Positions 1 to 6,807 of a DNA stretch of 8,528 nt are shown here, piece by piece. The notes beneath the pieces were generated by a model that was given only the letters and a program-made list of their open reading frames with translations, was not told the DNA's origin and did no database searches. The first letter of the stretch is position 1. Each line of letters opens with the position of its first letter. The DNA comes from Alphaproteobacteria bacterium (lineage in GTDB: Bacteria > Pseudomonadota > Alphaproteobacteria > Rhodobacterales > Rhodobacteraceae): NCBI GenBank assembly GCA_003694465.1, contig RFKM01000261.1:1-8528 (forward strand), in the 5' to 3' direction. The position numbers and the translations under genes were made by a program.

Positions 1-237
1 CTCGTCCTCGGCACCCTCTTCCGCCGCGCTTTCGTCCGCCTCGTGCTCGCCCGCCTCGGCCACGTCAACGATTGCCTCCTCGGGCTCGGGTTGCGCCGCC
101 GCGTCATCCTCGGCCCGCACCGGCAGCTGGAACCACGCATGACCGCAGGCCGAACATTGCACGTCGCGGCCGCTCTCGGGAATCACCCGATCGTCAACCT
201 CGTACTGTGCCCCGCAGTTCGGACAAACCAGCCGCAT
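1..237 (-). CDS. Zinc-ribbon (MJ0042-type) domain protein, N-terminal part
   Basis: This is the first 79 codons of a gene that runs off the left edge; no stop is in the window. The ATG at 237 is followed at once by a zinc ribbon: CPNC at residues 5-8 and CSAC at 28-31, with the spacing and the trailing GHAWFQ typical of the MJ0042/zinc_ribbon_5 family. After about residue 40 the chain becomes strongly acidic and Ala/Glu rich, consistent with a disordered linker. In alphaproteobacteria such proteins often continue into a transmembrane helix and a periplasmic part, but that section is not visible here. The zinc ribbon probably binds a protein or nucleic acid in the cytoplasm; the function is unknown. 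The gene is divergent from ftsE and shares the 238-418 region with it. An AAAGG lies close upstream (241-245 on this strand). The family call is secure; the role is not. Confidence 0.85.
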   Translation of the reverse strand, partial: MRLVCPNCGAQYEVDDRVIPESGRDVQCSACGHAWFQLPVRAEDDAAAQPEPEEAIVDVAEAGEHEADESAAEEGAEDE

Positions 238-346
238 GCGCCTTTCGCTCCCCTCGCCCGCCTGGCCCAGCCGCGCCCCGCCCGTGCCGGCGCCGGGGGC
301 TGGACCGGCCCCAAGTATGGGGAGGGAAACACCCAAAATCAAACCT

Positions 347-366
347 TTGCAATCCCGCGATTGCAA
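347..366. repeat. Perfect inverted repeat, 8-bp arms, 4-bp spacer
   Basis: The left arm TTGCAATC (347-354) and right arm GATTGCAA (359-366) are exact reverse complements separated by CCGC. The dyad is symmetrical in the way of a dimeric regulator's operator. It has no T-run on either side, so it does not look like an intrinsic terminator. It overlaps the weak minus-strand promoter candidate for the zinc-ribbon gene and lies 52 bp upstream of the ftsE start. The regulator is unknown. Confidence 0.6.
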
Positions 367-407
367 CAATTGCCCCGCTGAGGCAAAACGGTTGCCGAAA
401 CGGCGCC

Positions 408-416
408 AGGGGCAGG
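408..416 (+). promoter_or_regulatory. Ribosome-binding site deciding the ftsE GTG start
   Basis: An AGGGG (408-412) sits 6 nt before the GTG at 419. It supports that GTG over more upstream in-frame starts. The protein from this start opens with VIDFEDVTFGY, the normal first strand of an ABC ATPase. Confidence 0.6.
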
Positions 417-418
417 AT

Positions 419-1093
419 GTGATCGACTTCGAAGACGTGACTTTCGGCTATGGCGACACGCCCCTTCTTGCCGGGGTTTCGCTGCACCTTGCGCCGGGGT
501 CGTTTCATTTTCTCACCGGACCGTCGGGCGCGGGCAAGACGACGCTTCTGCGCCTGTGCTATGCCGACCTGACGCCCGATCAGGGGCATGTGGCGCTCTT
601 CGGGCAGGATACCCGGGCGATGAGCCGCGACGACGTCGCCCTCGCCCGGCGGCGCATCGGCGTCGTCCATCAGGACCAGAAGTTCCTCGACCACCTGCCG
701 CTGGCCGAGAACCTCGCCCTGCCGCTCACCGTATCGGGCCAGCCCGGCCCCAGCGAAACCGACCTTGCCGAACTCCTGCGCTGGGTCGGTCTCGAGGCGC
801 AGGCCGAGGCGCTGCCGCCGGCGCTGTCGGGGGGCGAACGCCAGCGCGCCGCCCTTGCCCGGGCGATCATCATGAGCCCCGAGATCATCCTCGCCGACGA
901 GCCGACCGGCAATGTCGACTGGGAGATGTCGCTGCGGCTGTTGCGGCTGATCGTCGAGCTGAACCGGATGGGAAAGACGATTCTCATCGCCACCCATGAC
1001 CTCAACCTGATCCGCACCGCCAAGCAGCAGGTGCAGGCCCGGGTCTTGCGCATTTCCAACCGGCAGCTGCATCAGGCGGGGGCCGACCTGTGA
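419..1093 (+). CDS. ftsE: Cell division ATP-binding protein FtsE
   Basis: FtsE is the ABC ATPase half of the FtsEX complex. On the cytoplasmic face of the inner membrane it uses ATP to drive FtsX, which in characterised bacteria controls periplasmic peptidoglycan hydrolases at the division site. The 224-residue product has the usual family length. Visible motifs are Walker A GPSGAGKT (34-41), Q-loop Q85, signature LSGGE (136-140), Walker B IILADEP (156-162, catalytic E161), D-loop GNVD (164-167) and switch H193. The FHFLTGPSGAGKT stretch and LSGGERQR are typical of FtsE rather than of LolD or MacB, and the adjacent ftsX settles the matter. The start is GTG at 419; the frame stays open back to 236, but that extension resembles nothing and lies in the promoter region. 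The stop overlaps the ftsX start by 4 nt (GTGA), implying translational coupling. The gene heads the ftsE-ftsX-plsC operon. Confidence 0.95.
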   Translation: MIDFEDVTFGYGDTPLLAGVSLHLAPGSFHFLTGPSGAGKTTLLRLCYADLTPDQGHVALFGQDTRAMSRDDVALARRRIGVVHQDQKFLDHLPLAENLALPLTVSGQPGPSETDLAELLRWVGLEAQAEALPPALSGGERQRAALARAIIMSPEIILADEPTGNVDWEMSLRLLRLIVELNRMGKTILIATHDLNLIRTAKQQVQARVLRISNRQLHQAGADL

Positions 1094-1992
1094 GCCGTCT
1101 GCGCGCCCTCCTCCTGCTCATCGCCGGCGACAAGCAGGCCGACCGGGTGGTTCCGCCCACCGGCTTCACCGCGCGGCTGACGGTGTTTGCCGCCGCGGCG
1201 ATGGCCTTTCTGGTCGTCTTCGCCCTCGCCTTCTCGATGGCGACGGGGCGGCTGGCAGAGCGCTGGGGCTCGTCGCTCGCGCAGAGCTCGACCATCCGCG
1301 TCTCGGCGCCGGAAGGGCAGCTCGACACGCAGGTGATCGCGGTGATGGACATTCTGCGCACCACGCCGGGAATCGCCGATGCACGGGTCATCACCGACGA
1401 CGAGCAGCGCGCCCTGCTCGAGCCGTGGTTCGGCCCCGATCTGCCGCTCGATACCCTGCCCCTGCCGCGCCTCATCGCCGTGACCGAAACCCCCGAGGGC
1501 TATGACAGCGCCGGGTTGCGGGCGCGCCTCGCCGGCGAGGCCCCCGGCGCGGTGCTCGACGACCACACCCGCTGGCGGGTGCCGCTGGTGCGGGCGGCCG
1601 GGCGGATGCGCACCCTCGGGCTGGTGGCGATGGGGCTGATCGCCGCCACCACCGCGGCGATGATCACCCTTGCCGCCTCTGCCGCCCTTGCCGCCAATGC
1701 CGAGGTGATCCGGGTTCTGCGCCTCGTCGGCGCCCGCGATGCCTATATCGTGCGGGCCTTCGTGCGCCGCTTCACCCTGCGCGCCCTCGCCGGGGCAGCA
1801 GCGGGGACGGCGCTGGCGATGCTGGCCATCGCGCTGCTGCCGCGGGCCGAAACCGCCGGCGGCTTTCTCACCGGGCTCGGGTTCGTCGGCCTCGGCTGGC
1901 TCTGGCCGCTGGCGATTCCGCCGCTGGCCGGGCTCGTGGCCTTTCTCGCCACCCGCCGCGCCGCCTTTGTCACCCTGAAGGAGACCCGCTGA
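1090..1992 (+). CDS. ftsX: Cell division protein FtsX (membrane subunit of FtsEX)
   Basis: FtsX is the membrane partner of FtsE; it passes the ATPase signal across the inner membrane to cell-wall hydrolase activators. The 300-residue product has the standard layout: a short cytoplasmic N-terminus, TM1 at about 30-50, a periplasmic domain at about 51-170, then TM2 (about 175-200), TM3 (about 228-250) and TM4 (about 268-288). Between TM2 and TM3 lies EVIRVLRLVGARDAYIVRAFV, the conserved cytoplasmic coupling segment that contacts the ATPase (about 205-225). The start is GTG inside the 4-nt overlap with ftsE, preceded by a G-rich site (1078-1082). The final TGA shares its A with the ATG of plsC. 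FtsX sequences vary widely, so the identification rests on topology, the coupling motif and linkage to ftsE. The periplasmic partner is not encoded in the window. Confidence 0.93.
   Translation: MSRLRALLLLIAGDKQADRVVPPTGFTARLTVFAAAAMAFLVVFALAFSMATGRLAERWGSSLAQSSTIRVSAPEGQLDTQVIAVMDILRTTPGIADARVITDDEQRALLEPWFGPDLPLDTLPLPRLIAVTETPEGYDSAGLRARLAGEAPGAVLDDHTRWRVPLVRAAGRMRTLGLVAMGLIAATTAAMITLAASAALAANAEVIRVLRLVGARDAYIVRAFVRRFTLRALAGAAAGTALAMLAIALLPRAETAGGFLTGLGFVGLGWLWPLAIPPLAGLVAFLATRRAAFVTLKETR
1978..1983 (+). promoter_or_regulatory. Strong Shine-Dalgarno site for plsC
   Basis: AAGGAG lies 8 nt before the plsC ATG, within the last codons of ftsX. It is close to the ideal anti-16S complement and stronger than the sites of its neighbours, so plsC may be translated more efficiently than ftsX despite the coupled start/stop. 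Confidence 0.7.
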
Positions 1993-2756
1993 TGAAAACC
2001 GCCGTTCAGGCGCTGCGCTCGATCGTGTTCATCGTGGTGATGTATGTCGGCATGCTGCTCTATGCGCTGGTGTTCTTCCCGCTGACGCTGATCAACCGTG
2101 AAAACGCCTTTCGCGCCGTTCATGCCTATACCGCCTTCGTGCGCTGGGCGGCGCGGGTGATCGTCGGGCTGAAATCCGAGATCCGCGGCAAGGTGCCCGA
2201 GGGCGAGGTGATCATCGCCTCCAAACACCAGAGCTTCTTCGACATCATCCTCATCGTCTCGGCGGTGCCGCGCCCGAAGTTCATCATGAAGAAGCAGCTC
2301 GTCTGGGCGCCGATCGTCGGCTATTTCGCCAAGGCCATCGGCTGCATTCCGGTCGATCGCGGCAAGCGCGGCGCGGCGGTGAAACAGATGCTCGCCGATG
2401 TGCAGGCCGGACGCGCCCAGCCCGGTCAGCTGATCATCTTCCCGCAGGGCACGCGCGTCGCCCCCGGCGCCCACCTGCCCTACAAGATCGGCACCGGCGT
2501 GCTCTACAAGGAAACCGGCCAGACGGTCGTTCCCGCCGCCACCAACGTGGGCGTGTTCTGGAAGCGCCACGGCCTCATGCGCTGGCCGGGAACGGCGGTC
2601 GTCGAGTTCCTGCCGCCGATCGAGCCGGGGCTCGAGATGCAAGACTTCATGAAACGGCTCGAAACGGTGGTCGAGGAAAACTCCAACCGGCTGATGGCCG
2701 AGGCCGGGTTTCAGGTGCCGCCCGCCCCCGACGCCCCGCGCGCCGGGGAAGGCTGA
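1992..2756 (+). CDS. plsC: 1-acyl-sn-glycerol-3-phosphate acyltransferase (PlsC family)
   Basis: The likely reaction is transfer of an acyl group from acyl-ACP or acyl-CoA to lysophosphatidic acid, giving phosphatidic acid, the precursor of membrane phospholipids, at the inner membrane. The 254-residue product has an N-terminal hydrophobic segment (about 10-35) and the four acyltransferase blocks: motif I HQSFFD (79-84, catalytic H79 and D84), motif II GCIPVDR (117-123), motif III FPQGTR (150-155) and motif IV VVPAATN (179-185). Motif III has Gln152 where most family members have Glu. The start ATG overlaps the ftsX stop by one base and has a strong AAGGAG site. The Pro/Ala-rich C-terminal tail (about 241-254) is encoded by DNA that also encodes the end of acpS on the other strand. 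Family membership is firm. The substrate (lysophosphatidate, or another lysolipid such as an ornithine-lipid precursor) is inferred. Confidence 0.9.
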   Translation: MKTAVQALRSIVFIVVMYVGMLLYALVFFPLTLINRENAFRAVHAYTAFVRWAARVIVGLKSEIRGKVPEGEVIIASKHQSFFDIILIVSAVPRPKFIMKKQLVWAPIVGYFAKAIGCIPVDRGKRGAAVKQMLADVQAGRAQPGQLIIFPQGTRVAPGAHLPYKIGTGVLYKETGQTVVPAATNVGVFWKRHGLMRWPGTAVVEFLPPIEPGLEMQDFMKRLETVVEENSNRLMAEAGFQVPPAPDAPRAGEG

Positions 2757-3151
2757 ACAGGGCGCGCCTCGATCACGACGAAGGCCTGCGCCCAGGGGTG
2801 ATCGTCGGTGAGGGTCACATGCACCAGCGCCTCGTGCCCCGGCGGGGTCATCTGCGCGAGGCGCTCGGCGGCCCAGCCCGTCAGTTCCATCACCGGCTGG
2901 CCGCTGGGAAGGTTGCGCACCGCCATGTCTTTCCACGAAATGCCCATGCGCAGGCCGGTGCCCAGCGCCTTGGAACAGGCCTCCTTCGCCGCCCAGCGCT
3001 TGGCATAGGTGCCGGCGGTGTCGGCCCGGCGTTCGGCCTTGGCCTGTTCGGTGGCGGTAAAGACCCGGTTGCGAAACCGATCGCCATGGCGTTCGAGCAC
3101 CCCGGCGATGCGCTCGATATTGGCCAGATCGGTGCCGATGCCGAGGATCAT
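2711..3151 (-). CDS. acpS: Holo-[acyl-carrier-protein] synthase
   Basis: AcpS transfers 4'-phosphopantetheine from coenzyme A to a serine of apo-ACP, which activates ACP for fatty acid and lipid synthesis in the cytoplasm. The 146-residue product begins [15 protein letters not shown], with the Mg-binding Asp at residue 8, and carries the second hallmark [14 protein letters not shown] (53-66, Mg ligand E57). The fold ends with [17 protein letters not shown] (112-128). About 17 further residues rich in Pro, Gly and Ala are likely a disordered tail encoded within the overlap with plsC. The frame is open upstream into pdxJ, but the ATG at 3151 exactly matches the family N-terminus. The gene lies 34 nt after the pdxJ stop, is last in the rpoZ-rsh operon as far as the window shows, and converges on plsC with a 46-bp overlap of coding sequence. 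Confidence 0.94.
   Translation of the reverse strand: MILGIGTDLANIERIAGVLERHGDRFRNRVFTATEQAKAERRADTAGTYAKRWAAKEACSKALGTGLRMGISWKDMAVRNLPSGQPVMELTGWAAERLAQMTPPGHEALVHVTLTDDHPWAQAFVVIEARPVQPSPARGASGAGGT
2734..2768. terminator. Possible bidirectional hairpin in the plsC/acpS overlap
   Basis: CCCCG (2734-2738) can pair with CGGGG (2744-2748). Alternatively GCGCGCC (2738-2744) can pair with GGCGCGC (2761-2767) across a 16-nt loop. Either stem lies where the two convergent transcripts must end. There is no T-run on either strand, so it is not a classical intrinsic terminator, and chance GC-rich stems are frequent in this genome. The call is weak. Confidence 0.22.
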
Positions 3152-3185
3152 TGCCACCGCCGTCGGGCCGGGGAGAAAGGCAAGG

Positions 3186-3935
3186 TCATGTCCGCGCCTC
3201 GTCCATGAGCCGGCGCATTTCACGGATCGCCCCCTCGAGGCCGCGGAAGATCGCCTCGCCAATGAGGAAATGTCCGATATTGAGTTCCTTCACCTCGGGG
3301 AAGGCGGCCACCGGGCCGACGGTCTCGTAGGTCAGGCCATGCCCGGCGTGCACTTCCAGCCCGAGCGAAGCGGCCAGCGCCGCCCCTTCGGCAAGGCGGG
3401 CCAGTTCGTCGTCGCGCTTGTCGGTCTCGCCGGCGTAGTGGAAATCGCAATAGGCGCCGGTGTGCAGTTCGACCACCGCCGCGCCGATCCGTGCCGCCGC
3501 CTCGATCTGGGCGCGCTCATGGCCGATGAACAGCGAAACGCGGATGCCCGCCTCGCGCAGCGGCGCGATGAAGCGGCCGAGCCGGGCCTCGGCGCCGGCA
3601 ACGTCGAGCCCGCCCTCGGTGGTCAGCTCTTCGCGCTTTTCCGGCACGATGCAGGCGGCATGGGGGCGGTGGCGCAGGGCAATCTCCTGCATCTCGTCGG
3701 TGGCGGCCATCTCGAGGTTGAGCGGCACGCGAAGCCCGGCCATCAGCCCCTCGATGTCGTGGTCGGAAATGTGGCGCCGGTCTTCGCGCAGATGCGCGGT
3801 GATGCCGTCGGCCCCCGCCGCCTCGGCGAGCTTTGCGGCCCGCAGCGGGTCGGGATAGGGGGCGCCGCGGGCGTTGCGCACCGTTGCCACGTGGTCGATG
3901 TTGACCCCGAGGCGCAGATGGCCGAGCGGTTTCAT
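3186..3935 (-). CDS. pdxJ: Pyridoxine 5'-phosphate synthase
   Basis: PdxJ condenses 1-deoxy-D-xylulose 5-phosphate with 3-amino-2-oxopropyl phosphate to form pyridoxine 5'-phosphate, the ring-closing step of the DXP-dependent vitamin B6 pathway. The 249-residue TIM-barrel protein is full length. Recognisable blocks are [14 protein letters not shown] (11-24), [16 protein letters not shown] (41-56), NLEMA (73-77, catalytic E75), [15 protein letters not shown] (97-111), ELHTG (156-160), HAGHGL (196-201, with the active-site His at 199) and [14 protein letters not shown] (217-230). The ATG at 3935 overlaps the stop of the upstream DUF2062 gene by 4 nt (ATGA) and has a GGAGAGG site 6-7 nt before it. 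An open frame continues upstream to 4592 but is only the antiphase shadow of the DUF2062 gene. The pdxJ-acpS order is widely conserved in proteobacteria. Nothing essential appears to be missing. Confidence 0.97.
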   Translation of the reverse strand: MKPLGHLRLGVNIDHVATVRNARGAPYPDPLRAAKLAEAAGADGITAHLREDRRHISDHDIEGLMAGLRVPLNLEMAATDEMQEIALRHRPHAACIVPEKREELTTEGGLDVAGAEARLGRFIAPLREAGIRVSLFIGHERAQIEAAARIGAAVVELHTGAYCDFHYAGETDKRDDELARLAEGAALAASLGLEVHAGHGLTYETVGPVAAFPEVKELNIGHFLIGEAIFRGLEGAIREMRRLMDEART

Positions 3936-4615
3936 GGCTTGTCCTCTCCGTTTTCCGGCGCGCCGGCCGCCTCCTTGGCCCGTTCGCGGGCAGCCCGGGC
4001 GGCCTGTTCGGCCATGCGCTTCTCGTACCGGCGTTTCAACTGTTTGACCCGGGCCTTCTGGTAGGCCACCAGCAACGGGTTTGCCAGCCCGTAGGCAATC
4101 ATCGCCGCCCCGAGACCGGGAAGCAACCCGCCCACCGTGTAGGGCAGGAACACGTCGTGGGCCAGCCGGCGCAGCTCGCCCCATTCGGCGTGGCGATGGG
4201 TGAAGATGGCGAGGAAATTGTGCACCAGCTCGCCCAGCGCGAAGGCCACCGCCTCGAGCACCTGCGGCAGGTGCATGTTGACCGGCATGCCGAGGATCCG
4301 CGAGCCGAGATCGAGGCTGAGCTCGGCGATCAGCGGGAAGGTCAGCGGATTGCCGACGAAGGTTGCGAGCAAGGCCGCGAGGATATTGCCGCGGATCAGG
4401 ATGGCAATCAGCGTCGCGCCCAGAAAATGCAGGCCGAAGAAAGGCGTGAAGCAGATGAAGACGCCGGCGGCGATGCCCCGCGAGATCCGGTGCGCCGGAT
4501 CGGGCAGGCGGCGGATGCGGTGAATCGCGTAAAGGGCGGCACGATACCAGCCCCCGCGCGGGTAGAGCAGTTCCAGCGCGGCGCGTCCCCAACTGCGCGG
4601 GTTTCTCTTGAACAC
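3932..4615 (-). CDS. DUF2062 domain membrane protein
   Basis: The function is unknown. The 227-residue product carries the DUF2062 signature at about 42-94: [20 protein letters not shown] followed by the RGN and TFVGNPLT motifs. Hydrophobic segments at about 48-72, 77-97 and 160-186 suggest an inner-membrane protein with two or three helices. The last 40 residues (187-227) are highly charged, Lys/Arg/Glu/Ala rich and probably helical in the cytoplasm. The start is GTG at 4615, supported by GGGGAG (4622-4627) at 6 nt and by the [11 protein letters not shown] opening, which resembles relatives. Alternative later starts would cut into the basic N-terminus. Its TGA overlaps the pdxJ ATG, and it begins 33 nt after the rsh stop, so it is co-transcribed between (p)ppGpp metabolism and vitamin B6 synthesis. 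DUF2062 proteins commonly sit in this neighbourhood in related bacteria, but I know of no established biochemical role. Confidence 0.9.
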   Translation of the reverse strand: MFKRNPRSWGRAALELLYPRGGWYRAALYAIHRIRRLPDPAHRISRGIAAGVFICFTPFFGLHFLGATLIAILIRGNILAALLATFVGNPLTFPLIAELSLDLGSRILGMPVNMHLPQVLEAVAFALGELVHNFLAIFTHRHAEWGELRRLAHDVFLPYTVGGLLPGLGAAMIAYGLANPLLVAYQKARVKQLKRRYEKRMAEQAARAARERAKEAAGAPENGEDKP

Positions 4616-4648
4616 CTCGTTCTCCCCGGTCGGCCCGGACGTCTGCTG

Positions 4649-6796
4649 TCAGGGCGCGCGCGACATGTCCCTGTGGCGCCGGATCTCGGCCACGTCGCTG
4701 TCGGCCTCGAGCACCAGCATGACGGCATGCAGCTGCTCGACGTCGCGCAGATCGACGTCAATGATCAGGCGGTAGTAATCGGGCTTGCGGTCAACGAACC
4801 GCAAGTCCGAGATATTGGCCTTCTGCTCGCCAATCAAGGTGCAGATCCGCCCCAGAACGCCGGCATCGTTGGCAATGACCAGCTCGAGGCTGACCGGGTG
4901 CACGGCCTTGTGCCGGCCCGAATGCCATTGCACGTCGACCCAGCGCTCCGACTGCTCGGCCACTGCCTCGAGCGCCTGGCAGTCGATGGCATGAACCACC
5001 ACCCCCTTGCCGCGATAGGTGATCCCGACGATGCGCTCGCCCGGCACCGGCTGGCAGCATTGCGCCCGCTCGAAACTCTGGCCCGGATCGAGGCCGACGA
5101 TCGCCCGGTTGGCGTCGATCTCGCCGCTCTCCTTCGCCTCGGGATAGAGAATCGCCACCACGTCGCGCGCCGCCAGTTCCGCCGCCCCGAGCCGGGCCAG
5201 CAGGTCGTCGGCGCTCTCGAGGCGCAGACGCTTGGCCGCCGTCTCGAGCGCCTTGTCGGTGGCGCGCCGCCCGACGTGCTCGAAGGCCACCCGGGCCAGC
5301 TCGCGCCCGAGCTTGATGAAGCGCTCGCGGTCTTCCTCGCGCAGGCGGCGCCGGATCGCGCTCTTGGCCCGGCCGGTGACCACGATATCGAGCCAGGTCG
5401 CCTGGGGCGACTGGCCCTCGGCGGTGATGATCTCGACCGACTGGCCGTTCTTGATCCGGGTCCAGAGCGGCACGCGGATACCGTCGATCTTGGCGCCGAC
5501 GCACTTGTCGCCGATCCGGGTGTGGATCGCATAGGCGAAATCGAGCGGCGTCGCCCCGCGCGGCAGCTTCACCACCTCGCCCTTCGGGGTGAAGCAGAAG
5601 ACCTGGTCGGAATACATCTCGAGCTTGACGTGCTCGAGAAAGTCGTCGTGGTTGTCGGCGTTTTCAAAGCGCTCGGTCAGCGTTGCCAGCCATTTCGCCG
5701 GATCGACGGCAAAGGGGTTCTCGACGCGCACCCCGTCGCGGTAGCTCCAGTGCGCGGCAACCCCCGCCTCGGCCACCTCGTGCATCTGGCGGGTGCGGAT
5801 CTGCACCTCGACGCGCTTGCCGTCGCGCCCCGAAACGGTGGTGTGAATCGAGCGGTAGCCGTTCGATTTCGGCTGGCTGATGTAATCCTTGAAGCGCCCG
5901 GGCACCGCCCGCCAGCGCTGGTGAATCACCCCGAGGACGCGGTAGCAGTCTTCCTCGCTCTGGGTGATGACGCGAAAACCGTAGGTGTCGGACAGGCGCG
6001 AGAAGGGCTGGTCCTTCTCCTTCATCTTGCGCCAGATCGAATAGGGCTTCTTGGCGCGGCCGAAGACATCGGCCTCGATCCCGGCGCGATCGAGTTCGAG
6101 GCGGATGTCGGACGTGATCTTGTTGATCACGTCGCCCGATTCCTTCTGCAGGGTGATGAACCGGCGGATGATCGAGGCGCGCCCCTCGGGGTTGAGCACG
6201 TGGAAGGCGAGGTCTTCCAGTTCCTCGCGCATCCACTGCATGCCCATGCGCCCGGCCAGCGGGGCGTAGATGTCCATCGTCTCGCGCGCCTTCTGCACCT
6301 GCTTCTCGGGGCGCATGTGGCGGATGGTGCGCATGTTGTGCAGCCGGTCGGCGAGCTTGACGAGAATCACTCGCAGATCCCGCGACATCGCCATGAACAG
6401 CTTGCGGAAGTTCTCCGCCTGCTTGGTTTCTGTCGAATTGAGCTGGAGGTTGGTGAGCTTGGTCACCCCGTCGACCAGTTCGGCGATCTCGTGGCCGAAG
6501 CGGGCCTCGATCTCGGAATAGGTCGACTTGGTGTCCTCGATGGTGTCGTGCAGCAGCGCGGTGACGATGGTGGCGTCGTCGAGGCGCTGCTCGGCGAGGA
6601 TATGGGCGACGGCGACGGGATGCACGAAATAGGGCTCGCCGGAATGGCGCTTCTGCCCTTCGTGCATCCTGCGCCCGTAGTCGAACGCGGCGCGAATCAG
6701 CGCATCATCGGATTTCGGGTTGTAGGCCCGAACCTTGGCAACGAGCTCTTCGGGATCGAGGTCGGCCAGCGTGACCGTCGGCAACTTTCCCGGCAA
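4649..6796 (-). CDS. rsh: Bifunctional (p)ppGpp synthetase/hydrolase Rsh (RelA/SpoT family)
   Basis: Rsh makes (p)ppGpp from ATP plus GDP/GTP and also hydrolyses it, setting the stringent response. The 715-residue protein has the full long-RSH layout. The HD hydrolase domain includes H59 in [10 protein letters not shown]83-D84 and E87-D88 in LLHDTIED, and D150 in KLADRLHN. The synthetase domain (about 245-357) has [13 protein letters not shown]270 in the SDTYGFRVI segment, RFKD (301-304) and EVQIRT (330-335, catalytic E330). Next come a TGS domain (about 398-459), a helical linker, a zinc-finger-like module with CC at 580-581 and HxxxC at 602-606, and a C-terminal ACT domain (about 634-712). 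RFKD is the RXKD signature of bifunctional enzymes, and the intact HD residues predict active hydrolase. The start is a TTG 9 nt after the rpoZ stop; no ATG or GTG precedes the HD domain, so initiation is probably weak. This is probably the only long RSH of the cell, as in most alphaproteobacteria. Confidence 0.96.
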   Translation of the reverse strand: MPGKLPTVTLADLDPEELVAKVRAYNPKSDDALIRAAFDYGRRMHEGQKRHSGEPYFVHPVAVAHILAEQRLDDATIVTALLHDTIEDTKSTYSEIEARFGHEIAELVDGVTKLTNLQLNSTETKQAENFRKLFMAMSRDLRVILVKLADRLHNMRTIRHMRPEKQVQKARETMDIYAPLAGRMGMQWMREELEDLAFHVLNPEGRASIIRRFITLQKESGDVINKITSDIRLELDRAGIEADVFGRAKKPYSIWRKMKEKDQPFSRLSDTYGFRVITQSEEDCYRVLGVIHQRWRAVPGRFKDYISQPKSNGYRSIHTTVSGRDGKRVEVQIRTRQMHEVAEAGVAAHWSYRDGVRVENPFAVDPAKWLATLTERFENADNHDDFLEHVKLEMYSDQVFCFTPKGEVVKLPRGATPLDFAYAIHTRIGDKCVGAKIDGIRVPLWTRIKNGQSVEIITAEGQSPQATWLDIVVTGRAKSAIRRRLREEDRERFIKLGRELARVAFEHVGRRATDKALETAAKRLRLESADDLLARLGAAELAARDVVAILYPEAKESGEIDANRAIVGLDPGQSFERAQCCQPVPGERIVGITYRGKGVVVHAIDCQALEAVAEQSERWVDVQWHSGRHKAVHPVSLELVIANDAGVLGRICTLIGEQKANISDLRFVDRKPDYYRLIIDVDLRDVEQLHAVMLVLEADSDVAEIRRHRDMSRAP

Positions 6797-6802
6797 GACC
6801 CG

Positions 6803-6807
6803 TCCCT
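6803..6807 (-). promoter_or_regulatory. rsh ribosome-binding site inside the rpoZ stop codon
   Basis: On the minus strand the rpoZ stop TAG runs into GGA, forming AGGGA 6 nt before the TTG start of rsh. It is the only Shine-Dalgarno-like element in reach and the reason for choosing that TTG. The arrangement places the rsh initiation site under ribosomes terminating on rpoZ, which suggests coupled translation. Confidence 0.55.

Larger units (their letters stand above)
238..418. other. Divergent intergenic region, zinc-ribbon gene / ftsE
   Basis: These 181 bases between two divergent genes should hold the promoters of both. The centre (about 330-400) is clearly richer in A+T than the flanks and contains the inverted repeat at 347-366 and further TTGC/GCAA motifs up to 396. 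On the minus strand a TTGCAA (366-361) is followed after 17 bp by TTTGAT (343-338), a weak possible promoter for the zinc-ribbon gene. I found no convincing -35/-10 pair for ftsE. No small gene is supported; the frame open from 236 only extends ftsE upstream without any family resemblance. Confidence 0.6.

Noticed and set aside
347..366. The inverted repeat read as an intrinsic terminator
   Set aside because: No T-run follows on either strand, and it lies between divergent gene starts where no transcript needs to end.
236..418. An N-terminal extension of FtsE from an upstream ATG
   Set aside because: The 61 extra residues resemble nothing, cover the divergent promoter region, and would put the ABC fold out of its usual place. 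The GTG at 419 has a ribosome-binding site and fits the family start.
194..1072. A 292-codon minus-strand frame opposite ftsE
   Set aside because: It lies entirely opposite the conserved ftsE and would also overlap the true zinc-ribbon gene in another frame; its sequence is low in information and resembles no family.
1743..2936. A 397-codon minus-strand frame opposite ftsX and plsC
   Set aside because: It has the same codon-bias shadow composition, crosses the acpS/plsC boundary out of frame with both real genes, and has no recognisable domain.
3152..3262. An N-terminal extension of AcpS overlapping the end of pdxJ
   Set aside because: MILGIGTD at the 3151 start is the exact family N-terminus; the upstream residues are the out-of-frame end of pdxJ.
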